Shown: positions 6,522 through 13,148 of the stretch, piece by piece
How positions within the stretch are numbered: position 1 is the first letter of the stretch
How the letters are laid out: each line of letters begins with the position of its first letter
Source: a virus
Reading direction: 5' to 3' (one strand)
Length of the DNA stretch: 23,003 bases
IMG/VR virus record: IMGVR_UViG_3300042458_003484
Location: 1 to 23,003 of that record
Made by a program: the position numbers and the translations under genes
The notes under the pieces: model-generated
What the model saw: the letters and a program-made list of their open reading frames with translations, nothing else
The model's database searches: none
What the model was told of the DNA's origin: nothing

Positions 6522-7109
6522 ATGACAACCGTACTAACAACGAAGCAACAAAACAGCAAGATCAATCAATTCGTCGAGCTTTACACCCAAGGCGTCGAGG
6601 CGTGGGTGGCAGCTGGCGAGATCATCGTGGAACTGGTCGAGGCCGATCCTTATGTGTTTGACTCGATTATCGCGAAATGCCCGCACCTCAACGCTGGGAT
6701 CCTCGGCAAGTTTGAGCAGATGGGCCGTAAGATCATTCACCCGCATTTGTTGATGAATAGCTCCCCTGGCACCGAGCGTCTGGCCAAGCTGCCCTACTCG
6801 GTGCAACAGCGATACATCGACGAGCCGATCGCGCTGGTGGTCCATACCGAGCATGGGACTGATGTGCTCAAGGTTAAGGCTAAGGACATGACCAGCGCGC
6901 AAGCCAAGCAGGTGTTCAAGCAGGACCGAATCCGAACTGAAGGCGAACAAAAGGCATACATGATGGATCAGGAGAGCCGCACGGCGATCGTGAAACCTAG
7001 CTCCAACTCGACGCCGTGGAGCATCAAGAACGGCCGCGTGATCTTCCAGCAAGGCGCAAGCCTGAGCGCGGGTGAGCTGGCGATGATCCTGACGCAGCTG
7101 ACCAAATGA
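6522..7109 (+). CDS. Hypothetical early protein
   Basis: A 195-residue protein starting right after the stop of the repeat protein, behind the SD-less leader AACCAATAAAA. The first 100 residues are helical (FVELYTQGVEAWVAAGEIIVELVEADPYVFDSIIAK) and resemble the start of proteins that bind phage DNA or host regulators, but no clear domain. Residues 100-150 are rich in charged residues (DMTSAQAKQVFKQDRIRTEGEQK). No function can be given. It lies with the recombination genes and is codirectional. Confidence 0.65.
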   Translation: MTTVLTTKQQNSKINQFVELYTQGVEAWVAAGEIIVELVEADPYVFDSIIAKCPHLNAGILGKFEQMGRKIIHPHLLMNSSPGTERLAKLPYSVQQRYIDEPIALVVHTEHGTDVLKVKAKDMTSAQAKQVFKQDRIRTEGEQKAYMMDQESRTAIVKPSSNSTPWSIKNGRVIFQQGASLSAGELAMILTQLTK

Positions 7110-7242
7110 TTTCCGGCGTCGAGTGACGCTGAAAAACCCCTCCCGTGGCATGTCGCCGAGCTGAAGCGCCGAACCCCTAACCGTGGTGGTGGCGTGGAGG
7201 CAGCGGGAGGAACCTATTTTACAAACAATCAAAGAACGAGAT

Positions 7243-7461
7243 ATGTCTAATCAAGAAATCAAGATGGTGGCGGCGCGGCCTCGGTGCTGCACGGTGTGCG
7301 GGTATCCGACACAGGCGCGGTTGCAGATTTGCAGCGTGGCCTGCTTGAGCAAGCACCGGCGCGGTCGCAAGCTGATCCGTGGCAGCGGTGGCGATGGCGA
7401 GTTTGAAACGACCGATGGCGCGCATGGTGAACCGCAAACCATGAATTTAGCGGAATCATGA
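7243..7461 (+). CDS. Small zinc-ribbon protein
   Basis: A 72-residue protein with CCTVCGYPTQARLQICSVAC (CxxC ... CxxxC), the four-cysteine layout of a treble-clef/zinc ribbon, followed by SKHRRGRKL, a basic tail. I chose the ATG at 7243 because it follows GAACGAG and the 133 bases after the preceding gene show no coding pattern. The stop overlaps the ATG of the replication gene (ATGA), suggesting coupling. It could bind nucleic acid; no defined family. Confidence 0.6.
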   Translation: MSNQEIKMVAARPRCCTVCGYPTQARLQICSVACLSKHRRGRKLIRGSGGDGEFETTDGAHGEPQTMNLAES

Positions 7462-8321
7462 ACTGGTTGAATTTGGAGACACGGGTGCTGCACTCTCCCG
7501 AATTTATCGGTTGCGAGCCGACCGAACAGGCGACGTGGCTGAAGCTGATGATGTATTGCGCGAGCCAAGAGAACGGTGGCGTGATCACCGGATGTGACGG
7601 CTGGAAGTGCCGACGCTGGCAGCAGACCTGCGGGGTGATGCTGGAGGAGGTATCGGCGGAGTGTGAATTGTGGGAGTGGGATGGGAATGATGTGGTTCTG
7701 TGGGGATACCCTTCAGACAAGGAGGAAGACGTTAAACTGAAGAGAGATGCGGGATCGAGAGGTGGACGCAAGAAGGCCGAAAACGCGAAAGTTTCTAGCA
7801 CTCCGCTAGCACCAGCCCTAGCAGAATGCGAAAGTGCTACTAGCACACCGCCTAGTGAAACGGAAAACACTAGCTACGGAAAGGAAAGGAAAGGAAAGGA
7901 AAGGAATGAAAAGGAAGCTGCTACCGCAGCTAGCGCGGAGGCGGCGGTGGCGGTGGCACGGATCGGGCAGAAAATCCAATCGCTGCGGTCGAGCTGGGGA
8001 TTTCCGATGACCCACGGCGAACGGGTGACGATCGGCAACGATCTGGAGCTTTTCGAGGGGATCGGTGAGGCGGAATGGGGCGCGATTCGTGACTACCTCC
8101 GTGCGAGGCTCCCAGAGGGCGCTGTAGGCTGGCAACCTATCAAGCGGGACAAGTTCGCACAGACCGCGTCAGACGTCCTTCAGCACGCCTTGTGGTGGCG
8201 AGAAAAGCGCACTCCGCTGCCATCGATCACCCAGATTTTTGAAAAGGTGGTCGTCACTCCGGAAAAACGGGCCGAGGCGGTCGCGGATTTCAAGGAAGTC
8301 TTCGGGAGGGTCGGCGGGTGA
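7458..8321 (+). CDS. Putative phage replication initiator / replisome organiser
   Basis: A 287-residue protein. The N-terminal part (1-95) begins MNWLNLETRVLHSPEFIGCEPTEQ with WLKLMMYCASQENGGVITGC and ends in a polar segment: this is the winged-helix pattern of phage replisome organisers. Residues 96-160 form a low-complexity linker (GGRKKAENAK, STPLAPALAE, GKERKGKERNEKE). The C-terminal domain (about 165-287) is helical and ends in ITQIFEKVVVTPEKRAEAVADFKEVFG, suited to recruiting a helicase or its loader. The linker-coding DNA carries the CTAG and GGAAA repeats, as the lambda O gene carries ori. No helicase gene is in the window, so the phage probably borrows the host one. The call is by architecture and context. 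Confidence 0.6.
   Translation: MNWLNLETRVLHSPEFIGCEPTEQATWLKLMMYCASQENGGVITGCDGWKCRRWQQTCGVMLEEVSAECELWEWDGNDVVLWGYPSDKEEDVKLKRDAGSRGGRKKAENAKVSSTPLAPALAECESATSTPPSETENTSYGKERKGKERNEKEAATAASAEAAVAVARIGQKIQSLRSSWGFPMTHGERVTIGNDLELFEGIGEAEWGAIRDYLRARLPEGAVGWQPIKRDKFAQTASDVLQHALWWREKRTPLPSITQIFEKVVVTPEKRAEAVADFKEVFGRVGG
7793..7936. repeat. CTAG(CAC) iteron-like cluster (candidate origin)
   Basis: CTAG occurs at 7795, 7806, 7818, 7840, 7852, 7870 and 7930, five of them followed by C and four extending to CTAGCA(C). The first steps are 11, 12, 22 and 12 bp, close to whole helical turns. The motif CTAG is elsewhere thin in this window (about 15 in 23 kb). It lies in the linker part of the replication gene, next to a purine-only tract. 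Function is inferred. Confidence 0.5.
7878..7906. repeat. GGAAA tandem repeat, 29-base homopurine run
   Basis: Five full GGAAA units and a partial sixth, within 29 successive purines on the + strand, continued after one T by GAAAAGGAAG. It lies within the replication gene and encodes the Lys/Glu/Arg linker. Five-base units do not divide by three, so a unit gained or lost would shift the frame. Confidence 0.85.
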
Positions 8322-8545
8322 GTAAAGCACCGAACCGACCGAAGAGGACGGACAATGCGCCCAAGGGGATCGAGATTGATCTTGGGCTGGCGATCTCGGG
8401 GGCAACCCTGGTCCACGGCCAATATCGGGATTTGAATGAGCTGGCCGCCTACTGCAACTGCTCGAAACAGATGATTCACTACATTGAAAAAAAGGCGATC
8501 CGCAAGGTCCGCAAGGCACTATTAGAAAAACTAGAAAATGAATAA
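8318..8545 (+). CDS. Small helix-turn-helix protein (sigma-region-4-like)
   Basis: A 75-residue protein starting at GTG in GTGA, overlapping the replication gene stop, with GGGAGG upstream as a Shine-Dalgarno. The C-terminal half LNELAAYCNCSKQMIHYIEKKAIRKVRKAL has the pattern of the sigma-70 region 4 or XRE helix-turn-helix, with Cys-Ser-Lys-Gln-Met at the recognition turn. The N-terminal half is Lys/Pro-rich. Placed after the replication protein, it may be a middle regulator. The stop region overlaps the next ATG by eight bases. Confidence 0.65.
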   Translation: MSKAPNRPKRTDNAPKGIEIDLGLAISGATLVHGQYRDLNELAAYCNCSKQMIHYIEKKAIRKVRKALLEKLENE

Positions 8546-8804
8546 AGAAAACCACGCCGGCAAAGGCGACACACCCAGAAAGGTCGACATGAAGCTCTAC
8601 GGTGAAAACTACGAGTCGATCTTCCGAAGGCGCGAGGCGCTGGCCTGTAAAGGGGGGAACTACTCGCCGGATCAAGAGGCGGAGTTCTACCAAGCACACG
8701 ACGATTTCGCGCGAGCGGTGGCGGACGTCTGCCATCGATGCGACGACTGCGACTGCCAGACCGACCCAGACCACGACAGCCACGACGAAACAACCTACCC
8801 ATGA
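8538..8804 (+). CDS. Hypothetical protein with Cys/Asp-rich tail
   Basis: An 88-residue protein. Residues 1-20 are polar, then GENYESIFRRREALACKGGNYSP, a helix (DQEAEFYQAHDDFARAVADV) and the tail CHRCDDCDCQTDPDHD, which may bind a metal. It overlaps genes on both sides (8538-8545 and the ATGA at 8801-8804). No family recognised. Confidence 0.6.
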   Translation: MNKENHAGKGDTPRKVDMKLYGENYESIFRRREALACKGGNYSPDQEAEFYQAHDDFARAVADVCHRCDDCDCQTDPDHDSHDETTYP

Positions 8805-9064
8805 AACAATTCTGGATCATCGACACCGAAATTGGAGGTACGTCCCAAGGAACCTTTGAGGCGCGTGGGCCATACTCCTCAGTGAAAGCCGCCGAGCAGG
8901 TCATCCTGCAAGAAACCAAGCTGCTATGGGAAGATTCCTGCACCTGCCTGAAAACCGACAAAACCAATCCATGGTGCTACCCATTTCACATCATGGAGGT
9001 GGTAAAAACCGTGCTACCTCAAATCACCGCTAAAGTAACCCTCATAACAACCTCAGAAAAATGA
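8801..9064 (+). CDS. Hypothetical protein
   Basis: An 87-residue protein whose start at 8801 is favoured by the ATGA overlap and by the MKQFWIIDTEIGG opening; an in-frame ATG at 8738 lies inside the previous gene. It has a conserved-looking pattern of short strand, GTFEARGPYSSVKAAEQVILQET (helix), then CTCLKTDKTNPWCYPFHIME. The look is that of small soluble phage early proteins. Function unknown. The stop shares four bases with the next ATG. Confidence 0.6.
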   Translation: MKQFWIIDTEIGGTSQGTFEARGPYSSVKAAEQVILQETKLLWEDSCTCLKTDKTNPWCYPFHIMEVVKTVLPQITAKVTLITTSEK

Positions 9065-9333
9065 ACAAAAACAACGCAAAAGACTTCCTGCCGCTGGTGC
9101 AGGCACTGGCTGATGGGAAAACGATTCAATTCGACGACGGAGGTGATTGGGTTGATGTTGAGAATCTCATTACAGATCCGTATGATCCAGATGAATACCG
9201 AATAAAGCCGTCGCCGCGCACGTTTGAACTGATGAGATCAACTGAAAGTGGTAATGTTTACGATATGTCATTAAATAAATTTAATGATGATGGTCTTTGG
9301 GAACGCATCACCGTGCAGGAGGTGCTGAAATGA
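9061..9333 (+). CDS. Small phage early protein with a 'RIKP' module
   Basis: A 90-residue protein: DFLPLVQALADGKTIQFDDGGDWVDV followed by DPYDPDEYRIKPSPRTFELMRS. The scheme 'helix, GKxIQ, W.D....Y.RIKP' is a recurring module in small early phage proteins with no known activity. The leader AACAACCTCAGAAAA has no Shine-Dalgarno. The gene is more A/T-rich than those around 3-5 kb, as are its next two neighbours, hinting at separate acquisition. Confidence 0.62.
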   Translation: MNKNNAKDFLPLVQALADGKTIQFDDGGDWVDVENLITDPYDPDEYRIKPSPRTFELMRSTESGNVYDMSLNKFNDDGLWERITVQEVLK

Positions 9334-9779
9334 TCGACTGGTCATCTGCGCCTGAATGGGCTACGGGTGCTGCAATGGATGGTGAGAGCGGCGACTGGTA
9401 CTGGTACGAGTCAAAACCTAAACCAGTGGATAGATACTGGAGTAGCGATCAACGTCATGAAAAGATGTTGTTGCAACCAGAAGAACTAAACAAATGGAAA
9501 GAATCATGGATCGTAAAGCCAATCTTATTAACAAACAACAATATGTTTACCGAAACGAAAACAACAACGACCGAAAAGAAATCGCCATTCGTATTTGAAG
9601 AAGGCGGGCCAGTGCATCCAGTAACCTATGGCAACATTCACGATGGGATGTCACTGCGCGACTACTTCGCTGGACAGGCGATGATCTCAATGTACGGCCA
9701 CTCTATAAACATCGCTGAGGAAGCGTATAAAGTCGCAGACGCAATGCTCGAAGCCCGAACCCTGAAGCATAATGACTGA
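9330..9779 (+). CDS. Two-module early protein, apparent gene fusion
   Basis: A 149-residue protein. Residues 1-65 are Trp-rich (WSSAPEWATG, GDWYWYESKPKPVDRYWSS, WKESWIVKP). Residues 72-149 hold a GGPVHPVTYG segment and the GMSLRDYFAGQAM ... AYKVADAMLEAR module that phages often encode as an independent protein. Between them the DNA TTATTAACAAACAACAAT before the internal ATG at 9543 looks exactly like the SD-less leaders used by neighbouring genes, so two genes may have been joined by loss of a stop, or 9543 may still be used as a start. The 5' start at 9330 has GGAGG seven bases upstream. Function unknown. Confidence 0.62.
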   Translation: MIDWSSAPEWATGAAMDGESGDWYWYESKPKPVDRYWSSDQRHEKMLLQPEELNKWKESWIVKPILLTNNNMFTETKTTTTEKKSPFVFEEGGPVHPVTYGNIHDGMSLRDYFAGQAMISMYGHSINIAEEAYKVADAMLEARTLKHND

Positions 9780-10272
9780 TACGTTAAACAAAACACATCA
9801 ATCCTGTACAGTATCTGATACACCGGAAACCAAATGGTTTTTCAGCAGAGCAAATGTAGATAACTGGAACGATCAGATTGATTTCTGCGAAAGGCTGGAA
9901 CGCGAGCGCAATGAAGCAATCCGATCATGCCATATCTGGCAAACTGGAAACAGTGCATTAGTGAGAGATCGGGATGAAGCGATTTGGGATTGCAATCAGC
10001 GCATTAACAAGGTATCTGCCGAACGTGAAGACTGGAAGACCATTGCTGTTGAGTATGAAAAAGAAATCGAAGAGTGGAAAGTAGAAGTTGAACGCTGGAG
10101 ATCGCTTGCCCAGGGGTGGAAGGAGGAGGCTGTTGAGCAAATCAAGGAGGCCAATCGACTAGTCGAAGGGATCCGCGCGGAGCTGAGGAAAAACGCTCAC
10201 CTCGCCGATGGTGATGACTGCACGCTGATCGGGCTGAAGCATTTGATCGGGTATGAGGAAGGCGAGCTATGA
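9772..10272 (+). CDS. Coiled-coil hypothetical protein
   Basis: A 166-residue protein. Residues 35-140 are rich in Glu, Lys, Arg, Trp and Asp with heptad-like spacing (DQIDFCERLERERNEAIRSCHI, VSAEREDWKTIAVEYEKEIEEWKVEVERWRSLAQGWKEEAVEQIKEANRLVEGI), so a long coiled coil is likely. The end (DGDDCTLIGLKHLIGYEEGEL) is separate. It overlaps both neighbours (9772-9779 and the ATGA at 10269). Similar proteins occur in phage early regions; role unknown. Confidence 0.62.
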   Translation: MTDTLNKTHQSCTVSDTPETKWFFSRANVDNWNDQIDFCERLERERNEAIRSCHIWQTGNSALVRDRDEAIWDCNQRINKVSAEREDWKTIAVEYEKEIEEWKVEVERWRSLAQGWKEEAVEQIKEANRLVEGIRAELRKNAHLADGDDCTLIGLKHLIGYEEGEL

Positions 10273-10451
10273 ACGAGCGAAGCCATTTCTTCCCCTTCCG
10301 CGAATCTGACAAATCGTGGAGAATCGAAACGCCAGACGGGCCGACGGTCCTCGATGGAAAAACCAAACTCAAGCAGGCGCAAAGCGTCGCTGAATATCTC
10401 AGACAAAAATACACCAAACCAAATAAACCAAATGCAATCGCTGAACATTGA
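10269..10451 (+). CDS. Small hypothetical protein
   Basis: A 60-residue protein, NERSHFFPFRESDKSWRIETPDG then a Lys/Gln-rich end (KTKLKQAQSVAEYLRQKYTKPNK). The start lies in ATGA with the previous stop, with GGAAGGCGAG as a Shine-Dalgarno. The last 20 bases overlap the next gene. The pattern W-x-I-E-T-P-D-G...A..VA.YL suggests a small conserved fold, but no family. Confidence 0.5.
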   Translation: MNERSHFFPFRESDKSWRIETPDGPTVLDGKTKLKQAQSVAEYLRQKYTKPNKPNAIAEH

Positions 10452-10737
10452 CGTTAAGAAAATCGACAAGGCCGCTCTCTATGTGGGAGCAAAAGGAACT
10501 TACCTTAACCTGACTCTGCTTGAGAATAGGGATGGAACAGACCAGTATGGGAACGACGGCTTCATCACGCAGGTAATCAGCAAGGAGCGCCGACTTGCAG
10601 GCGAGAAAGGCCCGATCCTTGGCAACTGGAAGCACATCGGAGAGCGCGCACCGACGAATCTATCGCAGGCGGCGATCAAGCCGATGGCCTCGGCATCTTC
10701 GGCGGAGATTGACCCGGATGATGACATTCCTTTTTGA
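10432..10737 (+). CDS. SSB-like single-strand DNA-binding phage protein
   Basis: A 101-residue protein, probably a phage single-strand binding or replication accessory factor. Seen: a beta-rich N-terminus (LNIDVKKIDKAALYVGAKGTYLNLTLLENRD), YGNDGFITQVISKEERR-like segment (here SKERR), LGNWKHIG, then an unstructured Ala/Ser stretch and the acidic tip EIDPDDDIPF. A final DDDIPF is the SSB C-terminal tip that binds partner proteins. The size is smaller than E. coli SSB, and the OB fold cannot be shown from sequence alone. The leader AACCAAATAAACCAA has no Shine-Dalgarno. It ends the early block. Confidence 0.65.
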   Translation: MQSLNIDVKKIDKAALYVGAKGTYLNLTLLENRDGTDQYGNDGFITQVISKERRLAGEKGPILGNWKHIGERAPTNLSQAAIKPMASASSAEIDPDDDIPF

Positions 10738-10753
10738 TCGGTGATGGATTGGG

Positions 10754-10787
10754 TTTGTGACTGCTAGCATTGGTTAGTGGTCACAAA
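10754..10787. promoter_or_regulatory. Inverted repeat before late-regulator gene
   Basis: TTTGTGAC (10754-10761) and GTCACAAA (10780-10787), a perfect 8-bp inverted repeat around an 18-base centre containing CTAGC. No T tract follows, so an operator or a hairpin-containing leader is likelier than a terminator. It lies in the 112-base gap after the SSB-like gene. Confidence 0.45.
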
Positions 10788-10849
10788 TTCCAACATCGGG
10801 CAAAATTCAGACTGCCGGTTGACAGGTTCACGAATCGACGAAGGATTGA

Positions 10850-11329
10850 ATGATGCTGTATGAAAACACGGGAAGCTACACGCCAGACATGGCGGAGTTG
10901 ATCGATACCGAGGAAGAGATCATTGCGGATGACATCGGCGTCAGCATTAAGCAGGCGCGGCGGATCATGAAGATGCGCGACGACGCGGTGATGAGGAATC
11001 AATCGCTGATCCTCGCTCGGGTGATTGGGCTCATGCTTCAATCGTCGAACCTTCCGGCGACGGTGCACGCGCTGGCGCTGGCCTCGGGGCTGGATCAGCT
11101 GAACGGCAAGAAGAGCCAAGCGGAGATCGCTCGGGAGCTGGGCTGCACGCGGGCGCTGATTTCGCACTACACGGTTGGGATCCGCGACATCCTGAGCGGG
11201 AAGGATTCAAACTTTGACTGCCTCAAATACCGCAAGAGTCAAGCGTCGCGCGAGGTCTATAAAGCCAAGGCGACCGATCCATTTACCAAGGCCAAGGCAG
11301 AAGCCAGGGCAAGACATTCTAACCAATAA
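10850..11329 (+). CDS. Putative late-gene regulator, helix-turn-helix
   Basis: A 159-residue protein with two HTH-like stretches: IIADDIGVSIKQARRIMKMRDD (about 25-46) and KSQAEIARELGCTRALISHYTVGIRDIL (about 88-115). The second is like sigma-70 region 4 and phage late activators. The C-terminus is basic (YKAKATDPFTKAKAEARARHSN). AAGGA six bases before the first ATG acts as a Shine-Dalgarno, better than most genes here. It stands alone at the border of early and late genes, preceded by an inverted repeat and a TTGACA (10819), which suggests control of late transcription; this is inference. Confidence 0.65.
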   Translation: MMLYENTGSYTPDMAELIDTEEEIIADDIGVSIKQARRIMKMRDDAVMRNQSLILARVIGLMLQSSNLPATVHALALASGLDQLNGKKSQAEIARELGCTRALISHYTVGIRDILSGKDSNFDCLKYRKSQASREVYKAKATDPFTKAKAEARARHSNQ

Positions 11330-11336
11330 CAACACT

Positions 11337-11765
11337 ATGGAAATCATCGACACCAATACGTTTACCCCGTCCGCCGTTAGCCTGCCTGAGTCCACCAGTC
11401 AGGAGCGATGGGAGTCTATCCACCGCAGCATCCTGCTTTGCAAGTCATCAGCATCCAAGTGGCTCAAGCAGTCGCGGGACTTTGCCGCTGCTAAGTGGGG
11501 AGTCGATTACGTCGCCGACGCTGAGGTGCAGATGGAGCTCGGCCTTGGCCTGATCCACTCGCCGAAGCCTGAGACGTTGAACCCAGCGGACAAGAGCAAG
11601 GCGATAGTCACCATTGAGGGGATCCACCAGTCGTTCGTGCTGTGGCAACGCAAGATGAGCGACGAGGTCGAAGCATGGGACAAGGACAAGCTGACGCGCG
11701 CGCTCGACCTACTCGAGCCGATGGAGCGGCAAGCGAAACGGGTCAGGGAGCTACTTGGACGGTGA
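11337..11765 (+). CDS. Hypothetical helical protein before terminase
   Basis: A 142-residue, mostly helical protein (ERWESIHRSILLCKSSASKWLKQSRDFAAAKWG, VDYVADAEVQMELGLGL, SDEVEAWDKDKLTRALDLLEPMERQAKRVRELLG). The ATG at 11337 follows AACCAATAACAACACT, an SD-less leader of the common type, seven bases after the preceding stop. No family recognised. It links the regulator to the packaging genes and may act in either. Confidence 0.6.
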   Translation: MEIIDTNTFTPSAVSLPESTSQERWESIHRSILLCKSSASKWLKQSRDFAAAKWGVDYVADAEVQMELGLGLIHSPKPETLNPADKSKAIVTIEGIHQSFVLWQRKMSDEVEAWDKDKLTRALDLLEPMERQAKRVRELLGR

Positions 11766-11892
11766 TGACTGCGCGTTTGATGCTGTCCAGAGGGGGGTAT
11801 AAGAAGGCTTCCGCCGCTGAAAACCCCTTGGCTGTTGGGGTCATCTCGTTTTTCTTGCGCGAGTTGCTTAGTTTGACATTTGTTGCCCTAGC

Positions 11893-12549
11893 ATGGGGAT
11901 CATCGAATTAAGCAACGCGCTAGGCATCAACAAATCCGTAGTGTCTCGGCTCGTTAAAAAAGGAATGCCGGTCTCTTCGGTGCAGGCGGCGCAGGGCTGG
12001 CGCGAGATTCACGCCAAGCCACGCGCCAAGCGCGGCCAAGCTGGCACCCTGCCGCCACCGCCGAAGCCAGCCCTATCCGGTAACCCTCCGCCACCTGCCG
12101 CCGATCCTCCACCGCCACCACCGGCCCGCGCAAAAGCCATCCCGCACGATACTCCCGAGCCCGACGACGAGGACAACACCCCGCGCCAATCCCTCCGCCG
12201 CGCCCGCCTCGCAGAGAAGGTCGGCTACAATGAGCTAGTTCAATGCAAGCGCAACGGCGGATCCATCGAAGACATCCGCAAAGCGAACCAGGTCTACATC
12301 TCCAGCCGGAATAATCGCCACAAAGCCGAGCGAGATTTCAAAGAATGGCAGCAGCAAGAGGGCATCATGCTCTACTTTGACGAAGCCCGCGACATCACCA
12401 GCCGCCCCCACATCGCCGCCAAGCAGATGATGGAGGTAATGCCCAAAACTCTCGCCCCGCGCCTCTACGGCCAGCCACAAAAAACCATCGAGAAGACGCT
12501 CGGTGACTGGCTCGACACTCTCACCGCAATCATCAGAAAATCAATATGA
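11893..12549 (+). CDS. terS: Terminase small subunit (Nu1-like)
   Basis: A 218-residue DNA-recognition subunit. The N-terminus MGIIELSNALGINKSVVSRLVKKGMP is the HTH typical of small terminases (Nu1, DUF3486-like), with a Pro/Ala linker (about 46-90: PPPPKPALSG, PPPPPARAK) before a helical oligomerisation part (SLRRARLAEKVGYNELVQCKRNGGSIEDIRKANQVYISSRNN...). The end (KTLAPRLYGQPQKTIEKTLGDWLDTLTAIIRK) would bind the large subunit. TTTGACA lies 20 bases before the ATG, and no Shine-Dalgarno is seen. It overlaps the ParB gene by four bases, and TerL lies two genes on. Confidence 0.75.
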   Translation: MGIIELSNALGINKSVVSRLVKKGMPVSSVQAAQGWREIHAKPRAKRGQAGTLPPPPKPALSGNPPPPAADPPPPPPARAKAIPHDTPEPDDEDNTPRQSLRRARLAEKVGYNELVQCKRNGGSIEDIRKANQVYISSRNNRHKAERDFKEWQQQEGIMLYFDEARDITSRPHIAAKQMMEVMPKTLAPRLYGQPQKTIEKTLGDWLDTLTAIIRKSI

Positions 12550-13148
12550 CCATCGAACAAATCAAAACCGCCGACCTCATCCCCTACGCGCGAAACTCGC
12601 GGACCCACTCGGAAGAGCAGACAGCACAAATCGCCGGATCCATCCGCGAATTCGGATTCACAAACCCTGTCCTGATCGATGCCACCAACGGCATCATTGC
12701 CGGCCACGGCCGCGTCATGGCCGCGCAAAAGCTCAACTTAGAAACCGTCCCATGCATCCGGCTTGACCATCTGAGCGAAACCCAGAAGCGCGCCTACATC
12801 ATCGCCGACAACAAGCTCGCGCTCAACAGCGGATGGGACGAGGAGATGCTCGGGCTTGAGTTGGCGGACTTGCGGGAGGCAGACTTTGACCTTGGCCTGC
12901 TTGGATTTTCGGAAGACGAGCTTGGCGCATTCGACATTGAAGAAGCCGGAATGCCGGAACTATCCAGCGAGGACAAGCAACCGTTTCAACAAATGACTTT
13001 CACCGTCCACGATGAGCAAGCAGAGGACGTGCAAGCGGCGATGAGCAAAGCGAAACAAATGGGACACGGTGAAAGCGGCGTGAACGAAAACTGCAACGGC
13101 AACGCGCTGGCGTTTATCTGCCAATCATTCAACCGAGCCAAACCATGA
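12546..13148 (+). CDS. ParB/sulfiredoxin-like nuclease-domain protein
   Basis: A 200-residue protein with the ParB/Srx motifs ADLIPYARNSRTHSEEQ (9-25), IREFGFTNPVLID (33-45) and IIAGHGRVMAAQKL (50-63), the G-H-G-R box that binds nucleotide in ParB relatives. The middle (LSETQKRAYIIADNKLALNSGWD) is also typical of the phage version. The last 60 residues (MTFTVHDEQAEDVQAAMSKAKQ, NCNGNALAFICQSF) match a tail often found when the ParB domain is fused to a DNA methyltransferase; here the methyltransferase is absent. It lies between TerS and the Mom-like gene and overlaps both by four bases. Probably a helper or specificity factor for DNA modification; inferred. Confidence 0.78.
   Translation: MTIEQIKTADLIPYARNSRTHSEEQTAQIAGSIREFGFTNPVLIDATNGIIAGHGRVMAAQKLNLETVPCIRLDHLSETQKRAYIIADNKLALNSGWDEEMLGLELADLREADFDLGLLGFSEDELGAFDIEEAGMPELSSEDKQPFQQMTFTVHDEQAEDVQAAMSKAKQMGHGESGVNENCNGNALAFICQSFNRAKP

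Noticed and set aside
6534-7232. Long minus-strand reading frame (232 codons)
   Set aside because: Opposite a codirectional early gene; composition looks like an antisense reading and no motif appears.
8169-8783. Minus-strand reading frame of 204 codons
   Set aside because: Spans three plus-strand genes with overlap-coupled starts; biased Ser/Pro/Arg content is typical of a shadow.
7731-9790. Extra RHH operator sites (CGTTAAAC in the replication gene and near 9780)
   Set aside because: Only half-sites without the palindromic partner or the 10-bp GCCGTT repeat.
11823-11853. Possible terminator before the small terminase (ACCCC...GGGGT then TTTTT)
   Set aside because: The stem is only 5 bp and the T run is eight bases after it; too weak to list.
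12046-12150. Proline-rich repeat in the small terminase as a separate repeat element
   Set aside because: It is a CCGCCACCA-type coding low-complexity linker with no sign of being a DNA element.
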